Shown here one piece after another: positions 45,163-53,320 of a stretch of 64,000 nt of DNA. The stretch is from SHVO01 sp041905525 (lineage in GTDB: Bacteria > Pseudomonadota > Alphaproteobacteria > Rhodospirillales > Rhodospirillaceae), in NCBI GenBank assembly GCA_041905525.1, contig JAYRKY010000001.1:1-64000 (forward strand). The letters are read 5' to 3'. The notes under the pieces were generated by a model. That model saw nothing but the letters and a program-made list of their open reading frames with translations, was not told where the DNA came from and searched no databases. The translations under genes and the position numbers were made by a program. Within the stretch, counting starts at the first letter, position 1, and the number at the start of each line of letters is the position of its first letter.

Positions 45163-45866
45163 TTACGCTCTATCAATTTCCGCCCTTGTACGGCCTTCCC
45201 AATCCCAGCCCTTTTTGCATGAAGCTGGAAACCTATCTGCGGATGGCCGGACTTGCTTATGAATCACGCACGGTGCTGCGGCCCGGCTCGGCCACGGGCA
45301 AGTGTCCCTACATTGTGATCGACGGTGAGACGCTTACGGATTCGAGCCGCATCATCGCGGCCCTCGAGGCGCGTTTCGGCCACCCTGTCGATGGAAAGCT
45401 GACCCTGGCGCAGCGCGGGGAGTCGGTCGCCTTCCAGCGCATGCTCGACGAGCATTTATACTGGGTCGCGGTCTATGGACGGTGGGTGGCCGCGCCTGTC
45501 GAACTTCGCCGCAAATTTCTCGGCGATCTCGGCATTCCGGCGGCCTTGACCGGGATTGCGGCCTGGGCGGGACGGCGCAAATACCAGCGCGCCCTCCATG
45601 CGCAAGGTCTCGGACGGCACGCGCCGGAGGTCATTTGGCAGCTCGGTATTTCCGACCTCCAGGCCGTCGCTCACTGGCTTGGCACCCGCCCCTATGCCTT
45701 CGGCGAAGAGCCGACGGTGCTCGACGCCTGTCTCTATTCCTACGTCGGCAACATCATCCGCTCGTCATGGGACAGTCCGTTAAAGATTGCGGCTCTCAAG
45801 CACCGCACGCTCGTCGACCATTTCGCGCGCATGTTCGCGCGTTACTTTCCGGAACTGGCGAGCTGA
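45159..45866 (+). CDS. Fax/metaxin-like glutathione S-transferase family protein
   Basis: The 235-residue product has a thioredoxin-like N-domain (LYQFPPLYGLPNPSPFCMKL, then YIVIDGETLTDSSRIIAAL) and a helical C-domain ending in TVLDACLYSYVGNIIRSSW. The pattern fits the failed-axon-connections/metaxin-type GSTs (with an N-terminal Cys in SPFCMKL). The start ATG overlaps the ABC exporter TGA by four bases, so they are translationally coupled. Confidence 0.88.
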   Translation: MITLYQFPPLYGLPNPSPFCMKLETYLRMAGLAYESRTVLRPGSATGKCPYIVIDGETLTDSSRIIAALEARFGHPVDGKLTLAQRGESVAFQRMLDEHLYWVAVYGRWVAAPVELRRKFLGDLGIPAALTGIAAWAGRRKYQRALHAQGLGRHAPEVIWQLGISDLQAVAHWLGTRPYAFGEEPTVLDACLYSYVGNIIRSSWDSPLKIAALKHRTLVDHFARMFARYFPELAS

Positions 45867-45877
45867 CAAAAATTTTG

Positions 45878-45886
45878 TGATAGAAT
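45878..45886 (+). promoter_or_regulatory. Extended -10 promoter of the small lipoprotein gene
   Basis: TGATAGAAT is an extended -10 (TGn plus a five-of-six -10 hexamer). A start site near 45893 excludes the in-frame ATG at 45885 and supports the ATG at 45918 for the next gene. No -35 is needed for an extended -10. Confidence 0.45.
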
Positions 45887-45917
45887 GGCGCTTAACTCAT
45901 CTTCTCCTGGGGTGGCC

Positions 45918-46370
45918 ATGTTTCGTCGCGCGCCGGTGCTTGCGCTTTTCCTAACCGTAGCTGCCTGTTCGGAAGGGCCGCCGGTCACCGCGAATACGGT
46001 TCCAGCCGCGTCCGACGAGGCCGCGGCGGCAGGCTCGACAGCTCAAGTGCTGATCCTCGCCAAGGGAACGGCGCTGCCCGCGGGCTACAAGGTCGATCCC
46101 GCCCGCACCATGATCTTCGGCACCGACGAGCGCTGGCTCGGGCGGTTGACCTACACGGCGTCCGGGTCGGCCGATGAGGTCTTCGACTTCCTGCACCGGG
46201 AAATGCCGAACTTCGGCTGGGTGGAAATTTCCGCCATGCGTTCGGACAACAGCCTGCTCACCTTCAGCTCGGAAAGCACCGGCCGCCTCGCCACCATCAA
46301 TATCCGCCGCGGCTCCGTGATCGGCTCGACGCTTGTCGATATGGTGGTCGCGCCGCGCGGCGCGAAGTAG
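45918..46370 (+). CDS. Small lipoprotein, unknown function
   Basis: The 150-residue product starts MFRRAPVLALFLTVAAC, a lipoprotein signal with a lipobox Cys at residue 17, followed by a Ala-rich linker and a beta/alpha domain (PAGYKVDPARTMIFGTDERW, VFDFLHREMPNFGW). The fold resembles small helix-beta outer-membrane proteins; no family is certain. The TGGGGTGG sequence precedes the ATG at 45918. It ends three bases from the convergent matB gene. Confidence 0.65.
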   Translation: MFRRAPVLALFLTVAACSEGPPVTANTVPAASDEAAAAGSTAQVLILAKGTALPAGYKVDPARTMIFGTDERWLGRLTYTASGSADEVFDFLHREMPNFGWVEISAMRSDNSLLTFSSESTGRLATINIRRGSVIGSTLVDMVVAPRGAK

Positions 46371-46373
46371 CGG

Positions 46374-47903
46374 TCAGCGCGCCACGCCCGCGTCCCACTG
46401 GGCGCGATATTCCTGCCGCAGCAGATTCTTCTGCACCTTTCCCATCGTATTGCGCGGGAGGGTTTCGGCGAACACGATCATCTTCGGCACTTTATAACTC
46501 GCCAGGGACTCTTTTAGGGCGGACCGCACCGTTTCGGGAGCGAGTGGCGCGGCGCCTGCGGTCATAGTTATGACCGCGAGGCCCGCCTCGCCAAAATCGG
46601 GATGAGGCATGCCGACAACCGCGGACTCCGCGACGCCGGGAAGGCCGTCGATCACGGTTTCGATCTCCTTCGGGTAGACGTTGTAACCGCCCGAGATGAT
46701 CATGTCCTTTGCCCGGCCGACAATGTTCACCATCCCATCGGGGTCGAGCTGCGCGAGATCGCCGGTCTTGAAGAAGCCGTCGATGGTGAAATCTTCCGCC
46801 GTCTTTTCCGGCTTTCGCCAATAGCCGCGAAAGACACTCGGTCCCTTGATCTGAATTTCGCCGGTCGTGCCGCTGGGCACGGGCTGGTTTGTCTCGTCCG
46901 TCACGCGCAGCGTCAGGCCCGGAAGCGGCCATCCCACCGCGCCGGCGGTTCTCGGGCGGTCGATATGCGCGCTGGTGATGATGCAGGCTTCCGTCATGCC
47001 GTAGCGTTCGAGGATCTGTTTGCCGGTGCGTTCTTCGAACGCACGGAACGTCTCATCAAGAAGCGGAGCGGAGCCGCTGATGAACAGGCGGACAGTGCCG
47101 GCGACATCCTTGGTGAATCCGCTGTTGGCCAGGAGTCGTACATAATAAGTCGGCACGCCCATGAAGACCGTGGCCTTCGGCAGGTCGCGGATGGCGTCTT
47201 CCGGCGTGAAGCGGCTGTGAAAGATCATTCCGGTGCCGTTCATCAGCACGGTATTCAGCGCAACGAACAATCCGTGGACATGAAAGATCGGCAGCGTGTG
47301 GAGCAGAATGTCTTGGGGCCCGAACCGCCAGACCTCATGCAGCGCCTTGGCGTTCGCCGCCAGGTTTCCATGGCTCAGCATCACGCCCTTGGGCTTTCCC
47401 GTGGTGCCGGAGGAATAAAGGATTGCGGCGAGGTCGGTCTCGGCGCGGACCAATGATCCGTCGAGCGGCGTCAGGCTTGCCGCGCGGTTCATCAGCGTGC
47501 CCTGACCTGCGGCATCGAGGGTCAACACGTGGCGCACATTTCGGGCGGCGCACACATCCCTCAACGCGTTCGAACCCGGGTCGGCGACGACAAGGGCCGG
47601 TTCGGCGTCGGCAATAAAATAGTCGAGTTCGTCGGACCGATAGCCGGTATTGAGCGGAAGGAAAATGGCGCCGGCGCGCAAACAGGCGAGATAGAGGAAG
47701 ACCGCCTCTGCGGACTTCTCGACTTGAACGGCGACACGATCTCCCGGTGCAACGCCTAACTCGATCAGCAGGGCGGCCAGACGCCCGGAGATCTGTTCCA
47801 GTTCGTCATAGGTGAAAATGCGGCCCTCGGGCCGGGTGATGAAGGGACGTGACCGGTCCGCCGGAAAGCGGGCGCGGAAGATTTCAAAAAGGTTTGCGGT
47901 CAT
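46374..47903 (-). CDS. matB: Malonyl-CoA synthetase (AMP-forming)
   Basis: Activates malonate with ATP and CoA to malonyl-CoA. The 509 residues match the MatB type: N-terminus MTANLFEIFRARF, P-loop YSSGTTGKPKGVML, ERYGMTEACI, GYWRKPEKTAEDF, ITGD-like FKTGDLAQLDPDG, and C-terminal Lys in PRNTMGKVQKNLLRQEY. Close similarity to the Rhodopseudomonas enzyme in these stretches supports it over other acyl-CoA ligases. No malonate decarboxylase or transporter is adjacent. Confidence 0.88.
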   Translation of the reverse strand: MTANLFEIFRARFPADRSRPFITRPEGRIFTYDELEQISGRLAALLIELGVAPGDRVAVQVEKSAEAVFLYLACLRAGAIFLPLNTGYRSDELDYFIADAEPALVVADPGSNALRDVCAARNVRHVLTLDAAGQGTLMNRAASLTPLDGSLVRAETDLAAILYSSGTTGKPKGVMLSHGNLAANAKALHEVWRFGPQDILLHTLPIFHVHGLFVALNTVLMNGTGMIFHSRFTPEDAIRDLPKATVFMGVPTYYVRLLANSGFTKDVAGTVRLFISGSAPLLDETFRAFEERTGKQILERYGMTEACIITSAHIDRPRTAGAVGWPLPGLTLRVTDETNQPVPSGTTGEIQIKGPSVFRGYWRKPEKTAEDFTIDGFFKTGDLAQLDPDGMVNIVGRAKDMIISGGYNVYPKEIETVIDGLPGVAESAVVGMPHPDFGEAGLAVITMTAGAAPLAPETVRSALKESLASYKVPKMIVFAETLPRNTMGKVQKNLLRQEYRAQWDAGVAR

Positions 47904-47951
47904 GGGCCGCCTTCATACGGAAAAGGCAGGCTGCCGCCAACGCCGGGATAA

Positions 47952-48134
47952 TCAGATGGTGAAATTGACGTTCTGGCCGCGGGTCGGATGCGGGCTGGGC
48001 TCCTGCTGGAGCTTCTTCGACGGATCCGGCGGCGGAGGCGGCGGATTGGCATTCACCGGCACGCCCGGATCGCGCACGCGCGCGCTCTGGGTCTGCTGGA
48101 AGGACGAGATGTCGTTGATGCTGACGTCGCTCAT
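47952..48134 (-). CDS. Small proline-rich protein, unknown function
   Basis: The 60-residue product is Ser/Gln/Pro-rich (MSDVSINDISSFQQTQSARV, with a run of Pro: ANPPPPPPDPSKK) and has no signal or membrane span. GGTGGGGGC precedes the ATG, which supports translation. It lies between matB and the ferredoxin reductase gene. Confidence 0.45.
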   Translation of the reverse strand: MSDVSINDISSFQQTQSARVRDPGVPVNANPPPPPPDPSKKLQQEPSPHPTRGQNVNFTI

Positions 48135-48208
48135 GCCCCCACCCTAATCGCTCAACCGAAGAGTGCAAGACCGCCGGAAATAACACCGGGATTCCAACGG
48201 TCTAAGGC

Positions 48209-49435
48209 TCAGGTTTCCTGGGGAAGGAAGCTTTGCAGCGGCCGGGTGGGGTCGGCGAGGAGACTCGGGTCGGGCCGCACCCGTGCCGAAACCAGCTTTT
48301 TCGCCTGCAGGAAATCCTTCGCCGTATTCACCGCATGACAGGCAACGAAGACGCTGTCGCGCAAATAACAGGCCGAGAATTTGCGCGCCGCCATGTCGCC
48401 GCGGATCACGACCTGATCCCCCGGCTTCGACAATCCGACCATCTGCAATTTCAGGTCGTACTGATCCGACCAGAACCACGGAACTTCATCATAAGGAACG
48501 GGCGCGCCCACGATCGCGAGCGCGGCGGCCTTTCCTTGACCGAGCGCGTTCGGCACCGATTCAAGCCGCAGCCGTTCGCCGACGCTGCGCGAGGGATGGT
48601 TGGTGCAGTCTCCGGCGGCAAAGATATCGCCATCGATGGTGCGCGCGCAGTCGTCCACGACGATCCCGTTATCGACCGGCAAGCCGGCCTCCACCGCCAG
48701 TTCGACGTTGGGGACGATCCCGATGCCGATCACCGCGACGTCCGCGGCAATCACGGTTCCATCGCTGCAGCGGACACCGGAGAGCGCGCCCGTCCCCTCG
48801 AAGCCCGTGACGGTTTCCGACGCCCGGATGTCCACGCCCGCATCGCGGTGGACGCGCGTGTAGAACTCGGAAAGCTCCGGCGCGACGACGCGGTTCAGCA
48901 CACGCGGCATCATCTCAAGCACGGTCACGGTGCAGCCGCGCTTGACCGCCACCGCGGCGACCTCCAGCCCGATATAACCGCCGCCGACGATCACCAATCT
49001 GCATCCCGCGACCAGCCGGTCGCGAAAGCCAAGGACATCGTCGGTGTTGCGAAGGTAGTGCACGCCGGGCAGATCGGCGCCCGGGCAAATCATGCGGCGC
49101 ACGCGCCCGCCGGTCGCCAGCACCAGCTTGCCGTAGCGCAGGACTTCACCGCTTTCGAGGCCCACGGTCTTCTGCACACGGTCGATGTGCGAAACCCTGG
49201 TTTTCAAGCGCAAATCGATGTGTTTGTCGGCGTAGAAGGATTCCGGGCGCATCGCCATGCGCTCGAATTCCACGTCGCCGGACAAAAAGCCCTTCGACAG
49301 CGGGGGACGCTCGTAAGGCACATAGGCCTCGTCGCCGATCATCGTAATCGCGCCGTCGAATTTGTTCTGGCGCAGGAAAATGGCCGTCTGCGCACCGGCT
49401 TGGCCGGCGCCGATGATCAGGACGTTGTCGCTCAT
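48209..49435 (-). CDS. FAD-dependent ferredoxin/rubredoxin reductase-like oxidoreductase
   Basis: The 408-residue protein has an N-terminal FAD motif VLIIGAGQAGAQTAIFL, NAD motif VIVGGGYIGLEVAAVAV, GIGIVPNVELA, and the FAD-binding GDIFAAGDCTNHP stretch, followed by a C-terminal reductase-like domain. Such enzymes reduce rubredoxin, ferredoxin or cytochrome P450 partners; none is nearby. The ATG is followed by GGT-like codons; start is clear. Confidence 0.88.
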   Translation of the reverse strand: MSDNVLIIGAGQAGAQTAIFLRQNKFDGAITMIGDEAYVPYERPPLSKGFLSGDVEFERMAMRPESFYADKHIDLRLKTRVSHIDRVQKTVGLESGEVLRYGKLVLATGGRVRRMICPGADLPGVHYLRNTDDVLGFRDRLVAGCRLVIVGGGYIGLEVAAVAVKRGCTVTVLEMMPRVLNRVVAPELSEFYTRVHRDAGVDIRASETVTGFEGTGALSGVRCSDGTVIAADVAVIGIGIVPNVELAVEAGLPVDNGIVVDDCARTIDGDIFAAGDCTNHPSRSVGERLRLESVPNALGQGKAAALAIVGAPVPYDEVPWFWSDQYDLKLQMVGLSKPGDQVVIRGDMAARKFSACYLRDSVFVACHAVNTAKDFLQAKKLVSARVRPDPSLLADPTRPLQSFLPQET

Positions 49436-49468
49436 GCTTGGTAAACGAAGCGGACGGAAGGCAAGGGG

Positions 49469-50062
49469 TTAGTGATCTCTGATCGCGTCGCCGGCCACGA
49501 GCTTGTCGATCTGCTCCTGGGTGAGGCTCGCCTTCATGTCTTCCTTCGTGGTCGGGCGCGGTCCGCCCTTGCCACGCTTCTCCTCGCCTTCCGACATCAC
49601 TTCGGAGCGGCGGCGTCGGTCCGGGCCGAAATAGCCGCCTACGTCGACAAACGGACGCGGCCGCTCGATCACCTCGCGGATGCGCAGGATCAGGCTTTTG
49701 GCGTTGAAGGGCTTGGCGACATATTCGGTGACGCCGCAATTGCGGGCCTGAATGACTTTCTCGCGCCGCGTTTCCGACGTGATCATGATGATGGGCGTGA
49801 ACCGGATATTGTTGTTCTTCTCGGCGCGCACCGACCGGAGAAACTCAAGGCCGCTCATCGGCTGAAGCAGCCACTCGGTGATGACGATGTCGGGCGCCCA
49901 ACTGCGCATGACGCCCAGGGCCTCGCCGCCATGATGCGCTTCGTCGATCCGCTTGCAGCCCAACGTCTCCAGGATCCCCTTGATGACGCGGCGCATATAG
50001 GCGCGGTCGTCCACAACGAGGAAGCTGATGGGCTTCAAATAGTCTGAAGTCGCGGCCACCAT
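49469..50062 (-). CDS. CheY-like response regulator with Glu at the phospho-Asp position
   Basis: The 197-residue protein has a receiver domain (acidic pair Asp18-Asp19, Thr95 in IMITSE, Lys118 in VAKPFN) in which the usual phospho-acceptor Asp in the DIVIT-D-W context is replaced by Glu63 (DIVITEWLLQPMSG). It may be locked in an active-like form or be phosphorylation-independent. After residue 135 a charged, likely helical extension follows (RRRRSEVMSEGEEKRGK). No output domain and no kinase partner are adjacent. Confidence 0.9.
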   Translation of the reverse strand: MVAATSDYLKPISFLVVDDRAYMRRVIKGILETLGCKRIDEAHHGGEALGVMRSWAPDIVITEWLLQPMSGLEFLRSVRAEKNNNIRFTPIIMITSETRREKVIQARNCGVTEYVAKPFNAKSLILRIREVIERPRPFVDVGGYFGPDRRRRSEVMSEGEEKRGKGGPRPTTKEDMKASLTQEQIDKLVAGDAIRDH

Positions 50063-50193
50063 ACCCTAAGCGCTTTTCCCCTGAAGGCACGGCTCGACGC
50101 CGGCGCCCTTTCAGCCCGTTCCCCGGGATCTTATTTTGCAAGTTTTAAGCTATTCTTTCTCCGGGACAATTCAAAGATTTTGAAGGACATACA

Positions 50194-50838
50194 GTGAAGA
50201 CCACCCCCCCCAAGGCGGCCCGGGCCACCCTGGCCGAGCATGCCCCCCGGACCTGGCAGAGGATGCTGTCCGGCCGCCGGCTCAATCTGGTGGAGCCCTC
50301 ACCCTTGGATATCGAGATCGAGGACATCGCCCTGGGACTGGCCCGGAACACCCGGTGGAACGGCCAAACCCGCGGACCTCATGGTTGGAGTGTCGCCCAG
50401 CATTCTGACCTTACGGTTGAGATTATGCGCCGTCTGAAGCCGCGCGCCTCCGCCAGCCTGCTCATGGCCACCAAGCTCCACGATGCCTCGGAGTATGTGA
50501 CCCACGATCTGATCACGCCCCTGAAAGCGGTGGTCGGTGACGTCTTCAAGGAGGTCGAGCGCCGGCTGACGGCGGCGATCTACCTGCGGTTCGGGCTGAA
50601 GCCGGTGCTGTCCGCCGAGGATAAGGCCCTTATAAAGAGAGCCGATACCATTGCCGCAGCCACTGAGGCTGTCCAGTTGGCGGGCTTCACCGCCGCCGAG
50701 TGCAAGACTGTCCTCAATTTCAAGGAAAAGCCCCTCAAGGACGTCACCCTCAAACCGCTGCCGGTGGCGGATGCGGAAAAAGCATTTCTCGACGGCTTCC
50801 GGGTGCTTGAAAAAGCCCTCGCGCTTCAGACCCGTTGA
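50194..50838 (+). CDS. HD-domain hydrolase, YfbR-like
   Basis: The 214-residue protein has HD-family metal motifs: HGWSVAQHSDL (His), KLHDASEYVTHDLITPLK (His-Asp) and a late KRADTIAAATEA (Asp), as in YfbR-like nucleotidase or phosphohydrolases. The start is a GTG at 50194 with GAAGGA upstream. It is divergent to the response regulator and 23 bases before a DUF423 gene. The substrate is probably a nucleotide but unproven. Confidence 0.8.
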   Translation: MKTTPPKAARATLAEHAPRTWQRMLSGRRLNLVEPSPLDIEIEDIALGLARNTRWNGQTRGPHGWSVAQHSDLTVEIMRRLKPRASASLLMATKLHDASEYVTHDLITPLKAVVGDVFKEVERRLTAAIYLRFGLKPVLSAEDKALIKRADTIAAATEAVQLAGFTAAECKTVLNFKEKPLKDVTLKPLPVADAEKAFLDGFRVLEKALALQTR

Positions 50839-50861
50839 TAGGCCTCTTTATAGGAAACCCG

Positions 50862-51275
50862 ATGAGCCGTTTCGCAGTGACCCTTTATGTTTTCGGCGCC
50901 GTCATGGCGCTGATGTCCGTCTGCGCCGACGCTTTTGCCGCGCACGGGCTGGTGACCATGGCGCCGGCCATGGAACAGGCGGTCGTCTGGTTTAAGGAAG
51001 GCGCGAACTTCCAAATGAACCACGCGCTCGGCCTCCTTATTGCGACGGCCGTGTCTGAACGATTTGCGGGCGCCCGCGCCCAAGGGCTCTTTCGTCTGGC
51101 CGCCATCGGCTTCGCGCTCGGCACGGTGCTTTTTCCGGGCGCGCTTTATTCGCTCTCGTTCGCTGGCCCAGGTTTCTTCGCGCCCTGGGGCGGGTTCGCG
51201 GCGATGATTGGATGGCTTCTCTTCGCCGCCGGCGCGTTGGTGGCGGCGCGCGAAGGAAAAGGCGGCAAAGCCTGA
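50862..51275 (+). CDS. DUF423 membrane protein
   Basis: The 137-residue protein has four spans and the DUF423 features ADAFAAHGLVTMAPAM, MNHALGLLIATAV and AWGGFAAMIGWLL-type sequences (PWGGFAAMIGWLLF). The function is unknown. The ATG at 50862 has AGGAAA upstream and gives the standard N-terminus; a longer in-frame reading is not used. Confidence 0.88.
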   Translation: MSRFAVTLYVFGAVMALMSVCADAFAAHGLVTMAPAMEQAVVWFKEGANFQMNHALGLLIATAVSERFAGARAQGLFRLAAIGFALGTVLFPGALYSLSFAGPGFFAPWGGFAAMIGWLLFAAGALVAAREGKGGKA

Positions 51276-51288
51276 CGCAGGCGCGCGG

Positions 51289-51876
51289 CTAGAGACGGCC
51301 CGCGATCTTTTTGGCGAGCGCTTCTTCCATGCCGCGCTGCGTGACCTTGTCGCCGTTTTGCAGGAACACCGAGACGCCGAAACTGACGTCGCCGACGCGC
51401 GAGGCGACGCCGTCGCCCCACCACAAAGCATCATCGCCGATGCCTTTCAGCTGGATCGGCTTCGAAGGGATGATGCCTTGCTCGGCGACGACATAGAATT
51501 CTTCCAGGAAGTGAGCGGCCTTGCCGCTGTTCTTCGGCCAAGTGATGGCGTTCAGAATCGCAAAACGCATGCCGGCCATCGGCAGGTCGACGCTGTCCTT
51601 GCCTTCGTCCTCGGCCACACGCCACACACACGTCGAGGAATAGGCGCCCTCGTACCCTTCCTTATGGTCGAGCTTGCCGTCGTCCCGGCGGTCCGCCGGC
51701 TGGACTTTCAATTTCAAGGTCGAGGCGACTTCCGCGTCCTTGAGAAGGGCGCAGGCATCCACCGGACCGGCGCTCGCCTGAGCCATGGAATCGCGGGCGC
51801 TCATCGATGCCACGCTCAAAACCACCGCAACGGCGGCCGCTACGCCAAGAATGCCAGCTTCGGCGCTCATACCCAT
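51289..51876 (-). CDS. Exported protein, possibly DUF3558-like
   Basis: The 195-residue product has an N-terminal hydrophobic span (ILGVAAAVAVVLSVASM) and a mature domain with the start DACALLKDAEVASTLKLKV, recalling the 'PC..L...E.......' motif of DUF3558-type proteins, two Cys, and strands such as STCVWRVAEDEGKDSVDLP. Function unknown. It converges on the DUF423 gene. Confidence 0.6.
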   Translation of the reverse strand: MGMSAEAGILGVAAAVAVVLSVASMSARDSMAQASAGPVDACALLKDAEVASTLKLKVQPADRRDDGKLDHKEGYEGAYSSTCVWRVAEDEGKDSVDLPMAGMRFAILNAITWPKNSGKAAHFLEEFYVVAEQGIIPSKPIQLKGIGDDALWWGDGVASRVGDVSFGVSVFLQNGDKVTQRGMEEALAKKIAGRL

Positions 51877-51968
51877 GCGAACTCTCTCCTCGATTCGATG
51901 TCTTCTCTTATATAGGCAGCATACCGCGCCGTGTCAGGGGGCGCCATAAGCCGTGATGGCGGCCCACC

Positions 51969-53198
51969 TTAGCCGCGCCTGTGCGCATGGCGAAAGTAGG
52001 CGCCGGCGGCGAGCGTGAGGACCCCGGCCAGGACCAGCGGAAAGGTGAAGCCGGTGACATTCGCCACCGATCCCTGAATCAGCGCGCCCGACGCAAGTCC
52101 GACGCGGGTCACCGTATACCATGTGCTGATGGTCCGCGCCCGCATCCGGTCGTCGGCCACCATCTGCGTCACTGTTTGGGTGGTGATGCTTGTGAGAACG
52201 CCCAACAGCCCGACACCGGCGATCAAGGGCACCGCCAAGACAAAGGACCGATTGAACCCGAAGAGAATGAGGACAATCCCGCTGAGAAGGGCGCAAGTGA
52301 CCGCGATGCGCAGCGCATTCTCGTGGTTGTTCCGCTGCGCGACGAACAAACCCGCGCAGATCGCGCCGACGCCTTGCGCCGATGTCATGGTCGCCAAGCC
52401 CGCGACCCCGTGCCCGAGTTGCTTGTCCGCGATCCCGGCCATGAGATCGCTGAGGGGCCAAGTCAGCACACTGCAGCAAGCGATCAATCCGATGGCGATG
52501 CGCAGATCCTTATGTGTCCAGACGTAATGCGCGCCCTCGGCAATGTCCGTCCATACGGACTCCAAGAAAGATCCAGCCGATCTAGCTTCCTGCGCGCGCG
52601 GAGGAACGGTCATCGCGGTCAGCGACGCAATGACGAAGAGATAGCTCGCCGCATTGATCGCAAATGAGTATCCGGCGCCGATGGTGGCGATCATCACGCC
52701 CGAGATCGCCGGGCCGACGATCCTGGCGATATTGAAGGTCAGCGACGTGATCGCCACCGCATTTCCAAGGTTCTCCCGCGGGACGAGACTTGGGACCAGC
52801 ACCAGTCGCGCGGTTTGCGTTGCCGGCTGAATGATTCCCGACGCCAGCTGCAGGAAAAGGATCCATAACGGCGAGACCAATCCCGTCACCGTAAGGATCG
52901 CGAGCGCCCCCGCCTGCGCGGTCGCAAGCACCTGACCGATGAGCGCGATCTTGCGGCGGTCGTAGCGGTCGGCCAGCGCGCCCACAATCGGCGCGACGAT
53001 AATCGTCGGCATAAACTCGGCGAACGCCACCGCGCCGAGCCATGCCGCGGACCCGGTCAGCTCCCACGTCAGCCAGCCTACCGCGACGCGCTGCATCCAA
53101 CTGCCGATCACCGAGACAAGATTCCCGGCGGTGAACATTGCGAAGTTGCGGTTGGAAAGCGTGCGGCGAAACGCCGCGAAGGTCGGCAAGGACGGCAT
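51969..53198 (-). CDS. MFS transporter, EntS-like
   Basis: The 409-residue transporter has about twelve spans, beginning FAMFTAGNLVSVIGSWMQRV, and the loop motif GALADRYDRRKIALIGQ of the EntS/MFS_3 group. It could export a siderophore-like or drug substrate; no siderophore genes are near. Its gene diverges from a Tlc-like transporter gene. Confidence 0.88.
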   Translation of the reverse strand: MPSLPTFAAFRRTLSNRNFAMFTAGNLVSVIGSWMQRVAVGWLTWELTGSAAWLGAVAFAEFMPTIIVAPIVGALADRYDRRKIALIGQVLATAQAGALAILTVTGLVSPLWILFLQLASGIIQPATQTARLVLVPSLVPRENLGNAVAITSLTFNIARIVGPAISGVMIATIGAGYSFAINAASYLFVIASLTAMTVPPRAQEARSAGSFLESVWTDIAEGAHYVWTHKDLRIAIGLIACCSVLTWPLSDLMAGIADKQLGHGVAGLATMTSAQGVGAICAGLFVAQRNNHENALRIAVTCALLSGIVLILFGFNRSFVLAVPLIAGVGLLGVLTSITTQTVTQMVADDRMRARTISTWYTVTRVGLASGALIQGSVANVTGFTFPLVLAGVLTLAAGAYFRHAHRRG

Positions 53199-53320
53199 GG
53201 GTCAATGCTATCAGAAGCAATCGTGGTGTGCGAACGGCCGGCGTTCCTGTGAGATCCGCGAGACTTTGGCCGATTAACCCGCTTATAGTGCTCCGTGATC
53301 CAAGAGGAAACACAACCCCG

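Noticed and set aside
50863..51275. A toxin-antitoxin pair formed by small genes near 50-51 kb
   Set aside because: The DUF423 protein is a four-span membrane protein and the neighbouring genes do not have toxin or antitoxin features.
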